DNA from: JADGGM01 sp027307005 | Lineage (GTDB): Bacteria > Gemmatimonadota > Gemmatimonadetes > Gemmatimonadales > Gemmatimonadaceae | Assembly (NCBI GenBank): GCA_035455745.1 | Contig: DATIEP010000032.1 | Coordinates: forward strand, 15,787 to 79,786 | Direction: 5' to 3' | Length of the DNA stretch: 64,000 nucleotides | Shown here: positions 1 to 7,912 of the stretch, one piece after another | Numbering within the stretch: the first letter of the stretch is position 1 | Layout: every line of letters starts with the position of its first letter | Translations under genes and position numbers: made by a program | The notes under the pieces: generated by a model | Told to the model about the DNA's origin: nothing | The model's input: the letters and a program-made list of their open reading frames with translations, nothing else | The model's database searches: none

Positions 1-295
1 CCGTGGCGACGTGCGGCCGAAATCGTGCAACGCCGTTCGACGTGAGTGAACGGTAGGCGTCCCGATAGCGGTCCACGATGACAAAGAAATCGTGAGCGCT
101 TTCCGCTCTCGGTTGAGATTGTTGGGCGTGCGAGCCGTAGTGCACGAGCGCGACCGTGGTCTGGCCGCACGCGCCCGCAATGAACGCAGCAAGCTGGTCC
201 GTGCGCGCCGAGCGCACGGTGTCGAGTCCCGTCGCGAGCTTGGCGATGAGCGCTGGATCGCGCGGAAGGGAAAGATGCGGTTGCCGGTTGAACAT
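1..295 (-). CDS. Partial nucleotidyltransferase-like protein (runs off left edge)
   Basis: An open frame starts at an ATG (295-293) and continues to the window edge, giving about 98 residues without a stop. It begins MFNRQPHLSLPRDPALIAKL. Around residues 53-75 it reads ALVHYGSHAQQ, then SAHDFFVIVDRYRD. A Gly-Ser turn followed by an acidic 'D-x-x-x-V-x-V-D' strand is the pattern of nucleotidyltransferase folds such as Tam41-like CDP-diacylglycerol synthases. That assignment is only a suggestion. The gene lies 16 bases downstream of the PlsC-type acyltransferase on the same strand, so the two are probably cotranscribed and a role in lipid synthesis is plausible. The C-terminal part is missing from the window. 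Confidence 0.5.
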   Translation of the reverse strand, partial: MFNRQPHLSLPRDPALIAKLATGLDTVRSARTDQLAAFIAGACGQTTVALVHYGSHAQQSQPRAESAHDFFVIVDRYRDAYRSLTSNGVARFRPHVAT

Positions 296-311
296 TACCG
301 GCGGTTGCGGC

Positions 312-1199
312 TCACGACTGCCGCATCTCGTCGAGCGCTGCTGTCATACGCTGGTGCAGCATGTCGATGAACGCGTCGACCTGCGCTTCATCGGGAGGAG
401 GGTCGAAGGGTCCGAGCACGACAGCACGAATGTGGGTGTCGGCAAATCGCACGAAGGAATCGGCGAACGTTCGAATGTGCGACATGCCGTCGGCCACTAC
501 ACAATAGATGGGCCGGGAAGCCCGCGCGAGCGTAATCCGCAAACCGTTGCGCATGAAGCGACCAATGCGGCCATCGTCGGTGCGGTGTCCTTCGGGAAAG
601 ATCAACAGTGATTGCTCGCCCCGTGCAACCTGATCGGCTGCCTCGGTGAGCGAAGCCAGCTCGGGACGCGAGAGGGTGCGCCTCTGCGAGAGAAACGGAA
701 AGCGCGCAAGACGACTGAGCGGCGAGATGCCAGGGATCCCGCGACGATACCGGTCGCGGGTCGGAATGAATGGATAGGGTCCGCGTACCAGGAAGAGGCC
801 GAGTGGGATGTCGAGCACCGACTGGTGATTCATCACCACGATGCAACTCTCGGCGGGCAGTGATCCGTTGATCGTAAGGCGCACGCCCGCGAGGGCTCGC
901 GCCATTCGGAGCGTGGCAGTGGCGTGAAAGCGGAGCCAGGCGCGGACCATCGCCCGGCGCCGCCCAGGACAAAGAAAAATTGCGGGCCATAGCAGCAGTC
1001 GCTGCCCAAGCCCCATGATGATAGTCAAGTAGCAGAAGTAGATGACGAAGAAAATGCCGCTGCGGAGTACGCGCCCGATACGCGCAAGTCGGGATCCGGA
1101 CGGGGGGAGGCTGGGTGGTCGTGGTGCAGCTGGATCCGGAGAAGGAGCGTGCTGCGGAGACAAGCCGGCGCTCTCGGCATTCACTTGGAGGTCACCCAT
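312..1199 (-). CDS. PlsC-type 1-acyl-glycerol-3-phosphate acyltransferase-like protein
   Basis: About 295 residues from the ATG at 1199. A hydrophobic segment near residues 47-75 (IFFVIYFCYLTIIMGLGQ) is followed by the acyltransferase block I NHQSVLD (His-x4-Asp catalytic pair) and block III FPEGHRT. These are the signatures of the PlsC/LPLAT family, which transfers acyl chains to lysophosphatidic acid or related acceptors at the inner membrane. The start is uncertain. An earlier ATG at 1229 exists, and the ATG used here overlaps the divergent gene's ATG in a CATG, so one of the two genes must start further inside. The neighbours (nucleotidyltransferase-like, alpha-oxoamine synthase, lipid kinase) support a membrane-lipid role. 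Confidence 0.85.
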   Translation of the reverse strand: MGDLQVNAESAGLSPQHAPSPDPAAPRPPSLPPSGSRLARIGRVLRSGIFFVIYFCYLTIIMGLGQRLLLWPAIFLCPGRRRAMVRAWLRFHATATLRMARALAGVRLTINGSLPAESCIVVMNHQSVLDIPLGLFLVRGPYPFIPTRDRYRRGIPGISPLSRLARFPFLSQRRTLSRPELASLTEAADQVARGEQSLLIFPEGHRTDDGRIGRFMRNGLRITLARASRPIYCVVADGMSHIRTFADSFVRFADTHIRAVVLGPFDPPPDEAQVDAFIDMLHQRMTAALDEMRQS

Positions 1200-2475
1200 G
1201 GCAACACGAGTCGAAGCGCAGACGAGCATGAGCGTCTCCGACTATGATTACAGTAGCTTCTTTTATTCGTCGAGCGATGACCCGTTCGCGATACTGGAGC
1301 CATACAACGAGTGGTACACCCGCGCGGTGCAGCAGGGTTACTATCTGTTCGCACAGGCGATGTCAACGCCGCCGCAGGGCTGGGTGCACCTCACTGAAGG
1401 ATTGCACCACCGGCACGTCAAGCTCCTGAACCTGTCGTCGTACAACTACCTCGGACTTTCGTATCGTCCCGAGGTGATCGCGGCTGCGAAAGCAGCACTC
1501 GATCAATATGGGTTGGGCGCGGCCGGATCGCCGATCCTGAGCGGCACGATGGATGTGCACGTGCAACTCGAGGAAGCCATCGCTCGCTTCAAACGCAAGG
1601 AAGCGGCAATGGTGTTCCCCACCGGGTACAGCACGAATGTGGGGATGATCTCGGGTCTCATGCGACCCGGTGACTGGGTCATCGCCGACCAGAACGCCCA
1701 CGCCAGCATCGTCGATGGCGCCATCCTGTCCAAGGCAAACGTCCAATTCTTCCGGCACAACAGCCCGGCACACCTCGAGAAAAAGCTTCGATCGACCACG
1801 GGCAAGAAGCTCGTCGCGATCGAAGGTGTGTATTCGATGGACGGCGATGTCTGTCCGTTGCCGGAGCTCGTCGAAGTCGCAAAGAAGTACGGCGCGCGCA
1901 TCATGCTCGACGAGGCGCACTCCGCGTTCCTGTACGGCGAGCACGGCCGCGGTGTCGCTGAAAAGTTCGGCCTCGAGGATGAAGTCGACATTCACATCGG
2001 CACGTTCTCGAAGGCGCTCGGCGGACAGGGCGGGTATGTCGCGGGCTCCAAGAATCTCTACAACTACCTCAAGGGCTTCGCGCGGTCGCGCGTGTTCTCG
2101 TGCGCGCTCTCGCCGGTGGTCACCGCCGGCGTCCTGCGCTCCCTCGAGATTGCGCAAGCAGAACCGGAGCTGCGCACGAAGTTGTGGGAGAACGTGCAGC
2201 ATATCCGGAAGGCGCTCGAGGATGAAGGCGTCGACGTGGGCGATTCCACGTCGCAGATCATTCCGATCATGGTACGGAACGATCGCCGGATTTTCGAGCT
2301 GTGCCATCAGCTGTTCCGCGCCGGACTGTATCTGCAGCCGGTGATCTATCCTGCCGTCGCCAAGCATCGTTCGCGGTTCCGCGTGTCGATCTCGGCGTCG
2401 CACACCTTCGACCAACTCGACGAGGGCGTGTCCATCCTCGTCCGCGTCCTTCGTGAAGAGGGGATCCTCGTATGA
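1198..2475 (+). CDS. Alpha-oxoamine synthase (serine palmitoyltransferase/AONS/KBL family)
   Basis: A 425-residue PLP enzyme. The start at 1198 is chosen because GGAGGT sits six bases upstream; the frame stays open further upstream without support. Family marks are LSSYNYLGLSYRPEV near residue 80, the LDEAHSAFLYGEHGRG block (Asp and His that hold PLP), and the Schiff-base lysine K272 in TFSKALGGQGG. The family condenses an amino acid with an acyl-CoA or acyl-ACP thioester. The long N-terminus with an aromatic-rich stretch resembles serine palmitoyltransferases more than BioF, but the substrate cannot be fixed from sequence. It is first in a four-gene operon whose members all overlap by four bases; the following lipid kinase makes a sphingoid-base or amino-ketone lipid the leading hypothesis. 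Confidence 0.85.
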   Translation: MATRVEAQTSMSVSDYDYSSFFYSSSDDPFAILEPYNEWYTRAVQQGYYLFAQAMSTPPQGWVHLTEGLHHRHVKLLNLSSYNYLGLSYRPEVIAAAKAALDQYGLGAAGSPILSGTMDVHVQLEEAIARFKRKEAAMVFPTGYSTNVGMISGLMRPGDWVIADQNAHASIVDGAILSKANVQFFRHNSPAHLEKKLRSTTGKKLVAIEGVYSMDGDVCPLPELVEVAKKYGARIMLDEAHSAFLYGEHGRGVAEKFGLEDEVDIHIGTFSKALGGQGGYVAGSKNLYNYLKGFARSRVFSCALSPVVTAGVLRSLEIAQAEPELRTKLWENVQHIRKALEDEGVDVGDSTSQIIPIMVRNDRRIFELCHQLFRAGLYLQPVIYPAVAKHRSRFRVSISASHTFDQLDEGVSILVRVLREEGILV

Positions 2476-3167
2476 GCAGCAGAAATGACGGGTTCGTTCA
2501 GTATTATTTCCGCGACGCGATCGGCGGCTTCTTCGAGTTTCCGACGGAGAATGCGCGCGCCATCCTGCCGCCGGATCTGCAGCCCATCGAGCCGCACCAT
2601 GGCTCGAGCGTCCTGAGCGTGATGGCGTTCGATTTCCACCAGAGTCCGGTGGGCGAGTACGGCGAGCTGATTCTCTCGATTCTCGTGTCGCCGCGCATCG
2701 AGCAGGGCCAGCCGTGGCCGCGGTCGGCGTTCTATCCGTTCCGGTTAGGCACGACCACGCGCGAGTCGCGCGAGCATGCCATCGAGCGCTGGCACCTGCC
2801 GCATTACATGCAGGACATCTCGATCGCGTGGGAGCGGGGCGACGGCCACATCACGATTCACGCGACGGACCGCGGGCAGTCGATCGTCGACATGACGGTC
2901 ACCGAGCACGAGTGGTCCAACGTCGAACATCGCTACCAGGCGTTCATGAACGACGACGAGGGCGCGTATTCGTCGACGATCGTGATGCAGGGACAGTTCA
3001 GCGAGAACGAGGAAGAGCGCGGCGGCATCCAGATCCACTCGCAGGCGATGACCGACCTGCTCGAGGATTGGGAAGTGGACGTGACGCCGTTCCGTGAGCT
3101 CTGGATGAAAAACGGCAAGCAGACCTTCCACCCGCTGCAACAGTTGGCCAGCTACGCGCGGCGATGA
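2472..3167 (+). CDS. Acetoacetate decarboxylase-like protein
   Basis: A 231-residue cytosolic protein resembling the acetoacetate decarboxylase (ADC) fold family. The run FFEFPTENARAILPPDLQPI followed by SVLSVMAFDFHQSPVGEYGEL is typical of the family's start. I cannot confirm the Schiff-base lysine of true decarboxylases, so it may act on a larger beta-keto or lipid-like substrate, or as a hydratase-like relative. Its ATG overlaps the upstream stop as ATGA, and its own stop overlaps the next start in the same way, implying translational coupling. It contains one in-frame copy of the GTTAGGC word (2743) as the codon pair TTA-GGC. Confidence 0.65.
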   Translation: MSSRNDGFVQYYFRDAIGGFFEFPTENARAILPPDLQPIEPHHGSSVLSVMAFDFHQSPVGEYGELILSILVSPRIEQGQPWPRSAFYPFRLGTTTRESREHAIERWHLPHYMQDISIAWERGDGHITIHATDRGQSIVDMTVTEHEWSNVEHRYQAFMNDDEGAYSSTIVMQGQFSENEEERGGIQIHSQAMTDLLEDWEVDVTPFRELWMKNGKQTFHPLQQLASYARR

Positions 3168-4048
3168 CGGACGTTTGCGTCATCGTGAATCCCGCCTCGG
3201 GCAAGGGGCGGGGCGCGAAGGCGGCGGAGCGGGTTAGGCAGGCATTCGCCGCCGTCGGAGTCACCGACATTCGAACCACGCAGGCGAAGGGCGACGAGAA
3301 GACCGTCGCCCTTCGCGCCATCCAGGAGGGGGTGCGCACCATCGTGGCCGTGGGCGGCGACGGGACGTGGAGCAACGTGGCCAACGCGATCCTGGGCGCT
3401 GGGGCATCCGTTAGGCTTGCGCTCGCCGCTGCCGGCACGGGGAACGACTTCGCGAAGACGGTCGGCGCGCCGGCATCGGACTACCACGCGACCGCGCGCC
3501 TGGCCGTGGACGGCCCCGACGTGCCCGTCGACGTGGGTCGCATCGAGCACAGGTACTTTCTCAACGTCGCCGGGTTCGGATTCGACATCGCCGTGCTGGA
3601 GCAGGTCGAGACCGTGAACTGGTTGAAGGGTGATGCGCTCTACCTCTACTGCGCGTTGCGCCAGTTGTTCGGCTACCGCGGCATCACGGTCGATGTCGCG
3701 CCGCGCGGCCCCGAGGCGCACCTCATGCTCGTGATTGCCAACGGAAAGAATTTCGGCGGCGCGTTTCGCATCGCGCCGGGCGCGAGCGTCACCGACGGGC
3801 TGCTCGATGCCGTGGCGATCGGCGCGGCATCGCCGATGCGGCGCATCTCGCTGTTCGGCGCGGCGACGAAGGGCACCCACGTCGGGAAACCGGAGGTGCG
3901 CACGACGCAGGCGCCGAGCTTCACGCTCACGTTCGGCACGCCGCCCGCCTATGAGACCGACGGCGAGTACAACCGCGCGAGCTCGACCACGCTCGAGGTG
4001 CGGTGCGTGCCGGGCGCGCTGCGCGTGGTGACGCCGGCGTTGACGTGA
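3164..4048 (+). CDS. Diacylglycerol kinase catalytic-domain lipid kinase
   Basis: A 294-residue member of the DAGK_cat/YegS/sphingosine-kinase family. The start MTDVCVIVNPASGKGRGAK carries the N-P-x-S-G-K nucleotide loop. The segment TIVAVGGDGTWSNVANAIL near residue 60 carries the invariant GGDGT motif, and AAAGTGNDFAKTVG the G-T-G-N-D-F block. It phosphorylates a lipid alcohol such as diacylglycerol or a long-chain base using ATP. The start overlaps the previous stop (ATGA) and the end overlaps the next gene (GTGA). Placement right after an alpha-oxoamine synthase suggests the substrate could be the operon's own lipid product. Two GTTAGGC words (3234, 3410) lie here in the GTT-AGG frame. Confidence 0.85.
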   Translation: MTDVCVIVNPASGKGRGAKAAERVRQAFAAVGVTDIRTTQAKGDEKTVALRAIQEGVRTIVAVGGDGTWSNVANAILGAGASVRLALAAAGTGNDFAKTVGAPASDYHATARLAVDGPDVPVDVGRIEHRYFLNVAGFGFDIAVLEQVETVNWLKGDALYLYCALRQLFGYRGITVDVAPRGPEAHLMLVIANGKNFGGAFRIAPGASVTDGLLDAVAIGAASPMRRISLFGAATKGTHVGKPEVRTTQAPSFTLTFGTPPAYETDGEYNRASSTTLEVRCVPGALRVVTPALT

Positions 4049-5268
4049 AAGCCATCACGTTCGCGGCGCCGATTCCGCGCTATCTCGCGACCTTGGCAGG
4101 CGGCCGGATATCCGACCGGTTGTATTTCGGCGCGCTGGCGTGCACCCGCTACGGCGACGTCGACGAGCCGGTCTTGCCGTCGGAGCGCTGGGTGCGCATC
4201 CGCACTCGGTTAGGCGGCATCTGCGGCAGCGACCTCAATGTGATCACGCTCAAGGCGAGCCCGTCCACGTCCCCGTTTTCGTCGTTCCCGTTCGTGATCG
4301 GACACGAGAACGTCGGCGACGTGGTCGAAGTGGGACGCGCCGTGCGCCGGGTGTCGGTCGGCGCGCGGGTGACGGCGAATCCGCTGCTGTGCTGCGAACC
4401 GCGGGAGCTCGTGCCCCCGTGCGAGGCGTGTGCGGCCGGCGATCATTCGCGCTGCGCCCATTTCACCGACGGGCCCATCGCGCCGGGCATGATGTTAGGC
4501 ACGACGCGCGGCCTGGGCGGAAGCTGGGGCGAGACGTTCGTGGCGCACGAGTCGCAGGTCGTGCCGGTGCCCGACGCCATGAGCGACGCGGAGGCGGTGC
4601 TCGTGGAGCCGTTCGCCTGCTCGGTGCACGCGGTGCGCTCGCACCGGCCCGCGGCGGGCGCGCGCGTGCTGGTGATCGGCGGCGGATCGATCGGACTGCT
4701 CACCGTGGCCGCGCTGCGCGCGCTCGCGCCGGAGACGCCCGTCACGCTGCTGGCGCGGCACGAATTCCAGCGCGCCCGGGCTACTCTGTTAGGCGTAGAG
4801 CGTTCCGTCGACGCGCGCGGCGACTATCTCCCCGCGCTCGCCGAGGCGGCCGGCACGCGACTGCTCGAGCCGATCATCGGCAAACCGGTCGGCATCGGCG
4901 GCTTCGACCAGACGTTCGTGTGCGTCGGCGGCGCCGCGGCCATGGACGACGCCATGCGCGTCACGCGCGCCGGCGGCACCATCGTGCTGTTAGGCAACTC
5001 GAGCACGATGCACGGCATCGACTGGACGCCGCTCTGGCTCAAGGAGCTCACCGTGTGCGGCAGTCTGTGCTACGGCGCGCACGGCCACGCGAGTTCGTCG
5101 CGCTCGGCGTTCGACGAAGCGGCGCAGCTCATCGCCGCGAAGCGCGCACCGATCGGCGACTTCGTGACCCACACCTTCCCGCTGTCGCAGTTTCGTCGCG
5201 CGATCGACGTCGCGCGCAGCAAGCGCGCCGAGCACAGCATCAAAGTCGCGTTCCGGTTCTCGCGCTGA
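4045..5268 (+). CDS. Zinc-binding alcohol dehydrogenase (MDR family)
   Basis: 407 residues from a GTG that overlaps the preceding stop as GTGA; the frame is open 14 codons further up but that part lies inside the kinase gene. Medium-chain dehydrogenase marks are GGICGSDLN (first catalytic zinc ligand region), FVIGHENVGDVVEVG (GHE motif), a Cys-rich structural zinc loop near residues 118-138 (CCEPREL, CEACAAGDHSRC) and the nucleotide fold VIGGGSIGLLTVAAL. The family oxidises an alcohol or reduces a ketone with NAD(P)(H). As last gene of the lipid operon it could reduce the keto group made by the alpha-oxoamine synthase; this is inference. It holds four GTTAGGC words. Confidence 0.85.
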   Translation: MKAITFAAPIPRYLATLAGGRISDRLYFGALACTRYGDVDEPVLPSERWVRIRTRLGGICGSDLNVITLKASPSTSPFSSFPFVIGHENVGDVVEVGRAVRRVSVGARVTANPLLCCEPRELVPPCEACAAGDHSRCAHFTDGPIAPGMMLGTTRGLGGSWGETFVAHESQVVPVPDAMSDAEAVLVEPFACSVHAVRSHRPAAGARVLVIGGGSIGLLTVAALRALAPETPVTLLARHEFQRARATLLGVERSVDARGDYLPALAEAAGTRLLEPIIGKPVGIGGFDQTFVCVGGAAAMDDAMRVTRAGGTIVLLGNSSTMHGIDWTPLWLKELTVCGSLCYGAHGHASSSRSAFDEAAQLIAAKRAPIGDFVTHTFPLSQFRRAIDVARSKRAEHSIKVAFRFSR

Positions 5269-5295
5269 AGAGTCAGTGCGTCCATGCCGCGACTC

Positions 5296-5318
5296 CCGGC
5301 GCCGGTCGGCGGCGCCGG
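5296..5318. terminator. Hairpin between convergent genes
   Basis: CCGGCGCC and GGCGCCGG form a perfect 8-bp stem with a 7-base loop, between the dehydrogenase stop (5268) and the end of the convergent small gene (5339). No T-run follows, so this is a candidate transcript end only. Confidence 0.4.
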
Positions 5319-5338
5319 AATGCGTGATCGACGTCGCA

Positions 5339-5857
5339 TCAGAAAAACTTGGGCGAGGGGGAAGGCTTGGGCCCAGGGTCCCCGCCGAAGCTCGTGCCAT
5401 TCGCACCCGCAACGACGGCCGCGACGGTGGCCGTGAGCGCGACCACGAGCAGAACGGTTCGGGTCGCGCTCGTGTGGCGCTCGACGATGACCGCCGATTG
5501 CGCGCGCAGCCAGGCGGCCCGCGGCGGATTGTACCGCACCTTCCCGTTCAGCGAATCCCGGAGCGCGGAAATGCGCACGAGCATCGAGTCCCCGTCCATC
5601 CGCTCAAAGCGGCCGGATAGTTCGAGGACGCCGAGCGCTGCCCGGGAATCTGCCAGGCATGCCGAGTCGGCGGCGCCGGCCGAGTCGCAGGCGAGGTGCA
5701 CCGCGACCGGAGACGAGAAGCGCACCGCGATGTCGCGCTGCGGCGTGATCGCCGACTGGGTGGTGGTGCGGTAGGTCGTGCACGCCGTGGCGCCGGCGAG
5801 GGCGACGATGACTGCCAGCCCGCGAAGCGCGTATGGGTGCATGTGTGTCGCTGTCAT
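5339..5857 (-). CDS. Small predicted lipoprotein or membrane-anchored protein, unknown function
   Basis: 172 residues from an ATG preceded by GGAGG. The N-terminus (AVIVALAGATACTTYR) looks like a signal peptide ending at a Cys, a weak lipobox, so export and lipid attachment are likely. The middle is ordinary soluble sequence with several Cys, and a hydrophobic segment near residues 130-152 (TVLLVVALTATVAAVVAG) precedes a short Gly/Pro/Ser tail. I do not recognise the family. It follows the GNAT gene by 38 bases on the same strand and may share its transcript. Confidence 0.6.
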   Translation of the reverse strand: MTATHMHPYALRGLAVIVALAGATACTTYRTTTQSAITPQRDIAVRFSSPVAVHLACDSAGAADSACLADSRAALGVLELSGRFERMDGDSMLVRISALRDSLNGKVRYNPPRAAWLRAQSAVIVERHTSATRTVLLVVALTATVAAVVAGANGTSFGGDPGPKPSPSPKFF

Positions 5858-5895
5858 GTGATCCTCCGTTCGAGTGTGGCCGACTGGACTGACAG

Positions 5896-6969
5896 TTAGG
5901 CAATGCCTGCTTCGACGTGCACCGGTCGCCGGTCCGGGCCGTCGGCGGCCCGTCCACGCCCGGACACCACGAACGCGCTGAACGCCCTGCCGGCGCCGCC
6001 CCGTTCGCGGCACGCGTGCGACAAGGCATCGACTGCGTCCGCCACGACGAAGATCCGCGAATAGCCCGCACGCGCCGCGGCGTCGGCCGCCGCCGACAAC
6101 ATCGCGCCGGCCGGTTCGCCGTCGTTAGGCGGGACGCACACGTGCGTCGCCGCGAGACACGCCAGCTCACCAACGCGGCGCCACGGCGGACGGCGCGCCA
6201 TGCGGAATTGCTTCACCGGGCGCTGATCCCAGAGCGCCAGGAATCCGGCGAGGTCGCCCCGCGCCGTCCGCGCGACCCAGTAGCACGCCGGCGGCGCGCC
6301 CAGCACGCCGGTGCGCCAGCGCTCGATCGCGGCGGCGTCGAGCGGCGGCGCCAGTCGGCGCCGGCACGCGATGGCGCTCCACAACGCTGCCATCTCGGGC
6401 ACGTCGTCACGCACCGCGGGACGTATGGTCCAGCCCCGCTGACTCGGCATCGCGCCCCGACGATGCGTCGGCAAACAGTAGGACCACAGCGGAATCGGGG
6501 ACGAGATCGCCGCCCACGGCGCGAGGCGCCGCACGCGCTGCCCGAGCGCGGTGCCCGAGCCTGCCGTAAAGAACCAGGCATCGCCCGCCGTGCCATCGAT
6601 CGTCATGTATCGGCGCAGCGCCCATTGAACCAGCGCGTCACCAACACCGCGTCCCCGGTGCTGCGGGTGAACCTGCCACCCGCTCACATACCAGTTCGTC
6701 GCCCCCGGCTCGCCCGCGGCAACCGGCTGCTCGATCACGGTCATCACGCCGATCACTCGACCGAGCAGATCGCACGCCGCACCGACGTGAGCCCGCACGT
6801 CCGCGGCGCGGAAGAGCGCGAAAAAGTCGGGGTCGTGGCGGATGGTCCACGCACGGCAGCGCCCCATGGCGCACGCCGCGTCGAGCGCGAGCAAAGACGC
6901 GTTGTCCTCCGGCGTAGCGTCGCGCACGGTGACGGTGCGCAGTACGCGTTCGACAGCCCGTGTGTGCAT
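5896..6969 (-). CDS. Tandem GNAT-family N-acetyltransferase
   Basis: 357 residues with two GNAT-like halves. The first (residues about 13-160) has the acetyl-CoA loop HPQHRGRGVGDALVQWALRR after VSGWQV. The second starts near WTIRPAVRDDVPEMAALW (about residue 180) and lacks an equally clear loop, so it may be catalytically degenerate. GNAT enzymes acetylate amines; the substrate here is unknown. The stop codon TAA is part of a GCCTAAC word at the 3' end. The 250 bases upstream (6970-7219) are shared with the divergent selenoprotein gene. Confidence 0.75.
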   Translation of the reverse strand: MHTRAVERVLRTVTVRDATPEDNASLLALDAACAMGRCRAWTIRHDPDFFALFRAADVRAHVGAACDLLGRVIGVMTVIEQPVAAGEPGATNWYVSGWQVHPQHRGRGVGDALVQWALRRYMTIDGTAGDAWFFTAGSGTALGQRVRRLAPWAAISSPIPLWSYCLPTHRRGAMPSQRGWTIRPAVRDDVPEMAALWSAIACRRRLAPPLDAAAIERWRTGVLGAPPACYWVARTARGDLAGFLALWDQRPVKQFRMARRPPWRRVGELACLAATHVCVPPNDGEPAGAMLSAAADAAARAGYSRIFVVADAVDALSHACRERGGAGRAFSAFVVSGRGRAADGPDRRPVHVEAGIA

Positions 6970-7090
6970 GGAGTCCCTCGAGTCGGCGGTCCCGGCCGGC
7001 GTGGCTCACATCGTTAGGCACCCATCGCGGATGGCGGCGCGGCCGTTCGAGTGCCGTTGACAACCTGCGGGAGCCGGGAGCCCCGTGCCG

Positions 7091-7128
7091 TACGTCGCAT
7101 GACGTATCTTTCGGACGGAGATGACGTA
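7091..7128. promoter_or_regulatory. Candidate operator: inverted and direct repeats of TGACGTA
   Basis: TACGTC (7091-7096) and GACGTA (7101-7106) form an inverted repeat, and ATGACGTA recurs at 7099-7106 and 7121-7128, 22 bases apart or about two helix turns. The repeats sit about 95-130 bases upstream of the selenocysteine peroxiredoxin start and could bind a dimeric regulator. No matching factor is identified. Confidence 0.3.
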
Positions 7129-7219
7129 GACGAGACCCGGCGGACGTTGCGGCGACAGAGATCGCCTCCTAGCATTCGTGCAGCGCAGCCACCTCGTCTC
7201 GACCCCCGGAGGGCCGCAA

Positions 7220-7825
7220 ATGCACGCTTTGTCACGCACGGCTGGTTGGTTGACACTGCCCGCTTTGGCGATGTCCGTGGCCGCTGGCAGCGCCAGAGCC
7301 CAGGACTCCACCAAGGCGCTGGCCGTTGGCCAGCAGGCGCCGGACTTCACCGCGGTGGGTGCCACCCGGTTCGGTGTGCTCAAGGACCCGATCAAACTCT
7401 CCGATTTCCGCGGGCAAACCGTGGTGCTCGCCTTCTTTTTCAAGGCGCGGACGAAGGGCTGAACGGTCCAAATGGAGGCGTACCGTGATCAGTACGCCAA
7501 GCTCTTCAACGGTGGAAAGAAAGTCGTCGTGCTCGCGATGAGCGTGGACCCGGATACCACCCTGGCGTCCTGGGCGCACGACGAAAGCTTCCCGGTACTG
7601 TTCGCGAGCGACTCGGGCGGCGAGATCGGCAAGAAATACGGAATCTTCAGCGACAAGTACAAGCTCGACACGCGCGTGTTGTACGTGATCGACGCGACGG
7701 GCAAGGTCACGTATCGGGCAATGCCCTTCCAGGAGCTCGCGGCCAAAGCATATACCGAGTTGGGAGACGCGGTGGCCAAGACCGATGGTGCCCAGGGGTC
7801 GGGGTCGGGGTCGGGATCGCCGTGA
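7220..7825 (+). CDS. Selenocysteine-containing peroxiredoxin-like protein (in-frame UGA at residue 81)
   Basis: 201 residues if the TGA at 7460-7462 is read as selenocysteine. The start ATG has GGAGGG seven bases upstream. Residues 1-27 form a signal peptide ending ARA, so the enzyme is periplasmic. Before the TGA the protein has the AhpC/TSA opening (GQQAPDFTAVG, LSDFRGQTVVLAFFFKARTKG). After it the same fold continues without a break (TVQMEAYRDQY, VLAMSVDPDTTLASWAHD, FPVLFASDSGGEIGKKYGIF). The TGA sits exactly where the peroxidatic Cys is expected, with Thr three residues earlier as in T-x-x-C. No other Cys remains, implying a 1-Sec peroxidase. A 7-bp hairpin follows at SECIS distance. The tail is a short Gly-Ser repeat. 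A two-component pair follows on the same strand. Confidence 0.85.
7463..7498 (+). promoter_or_regulatory. Candidate bacterial SECIS element of the peroxiredoxin gene
   Basis: Fourteen bases after the UGA, GGCGTAC (7477-7483) pairs perfectly with GTACGCC (7492-7498) around the 8-base loop CGTGATCA. The loop begins 22 bases after the UGA and has G at its second position, which fits the known rule for bacterial SECIS hairpins (short stem inside the coding region, G among the first loop bases, loop within roughly 16-37 bases). The element would recruit SelB. Confidence 0.65.
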
Positions 7826-7912
7826 GCAGGCAGAGCAGTGCGGCGCGTAGTGCGACCACACCGGCCGGATCGACTTGACGAACCGGCCCGGCGAGGGCGA
7901 GGATCGGAGAGC

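Noticed and set aside
7220..7825. Reading the peroxiredoxin as a pseudogene or frameshifted gene because of the TGA.
   Set aside because: The frame, fold and spacing continue without any shift, the TGA is exactly at the catalytic position, and a perfect hairpin follows at SECIS distance. A second Sec gene lies in the same window.
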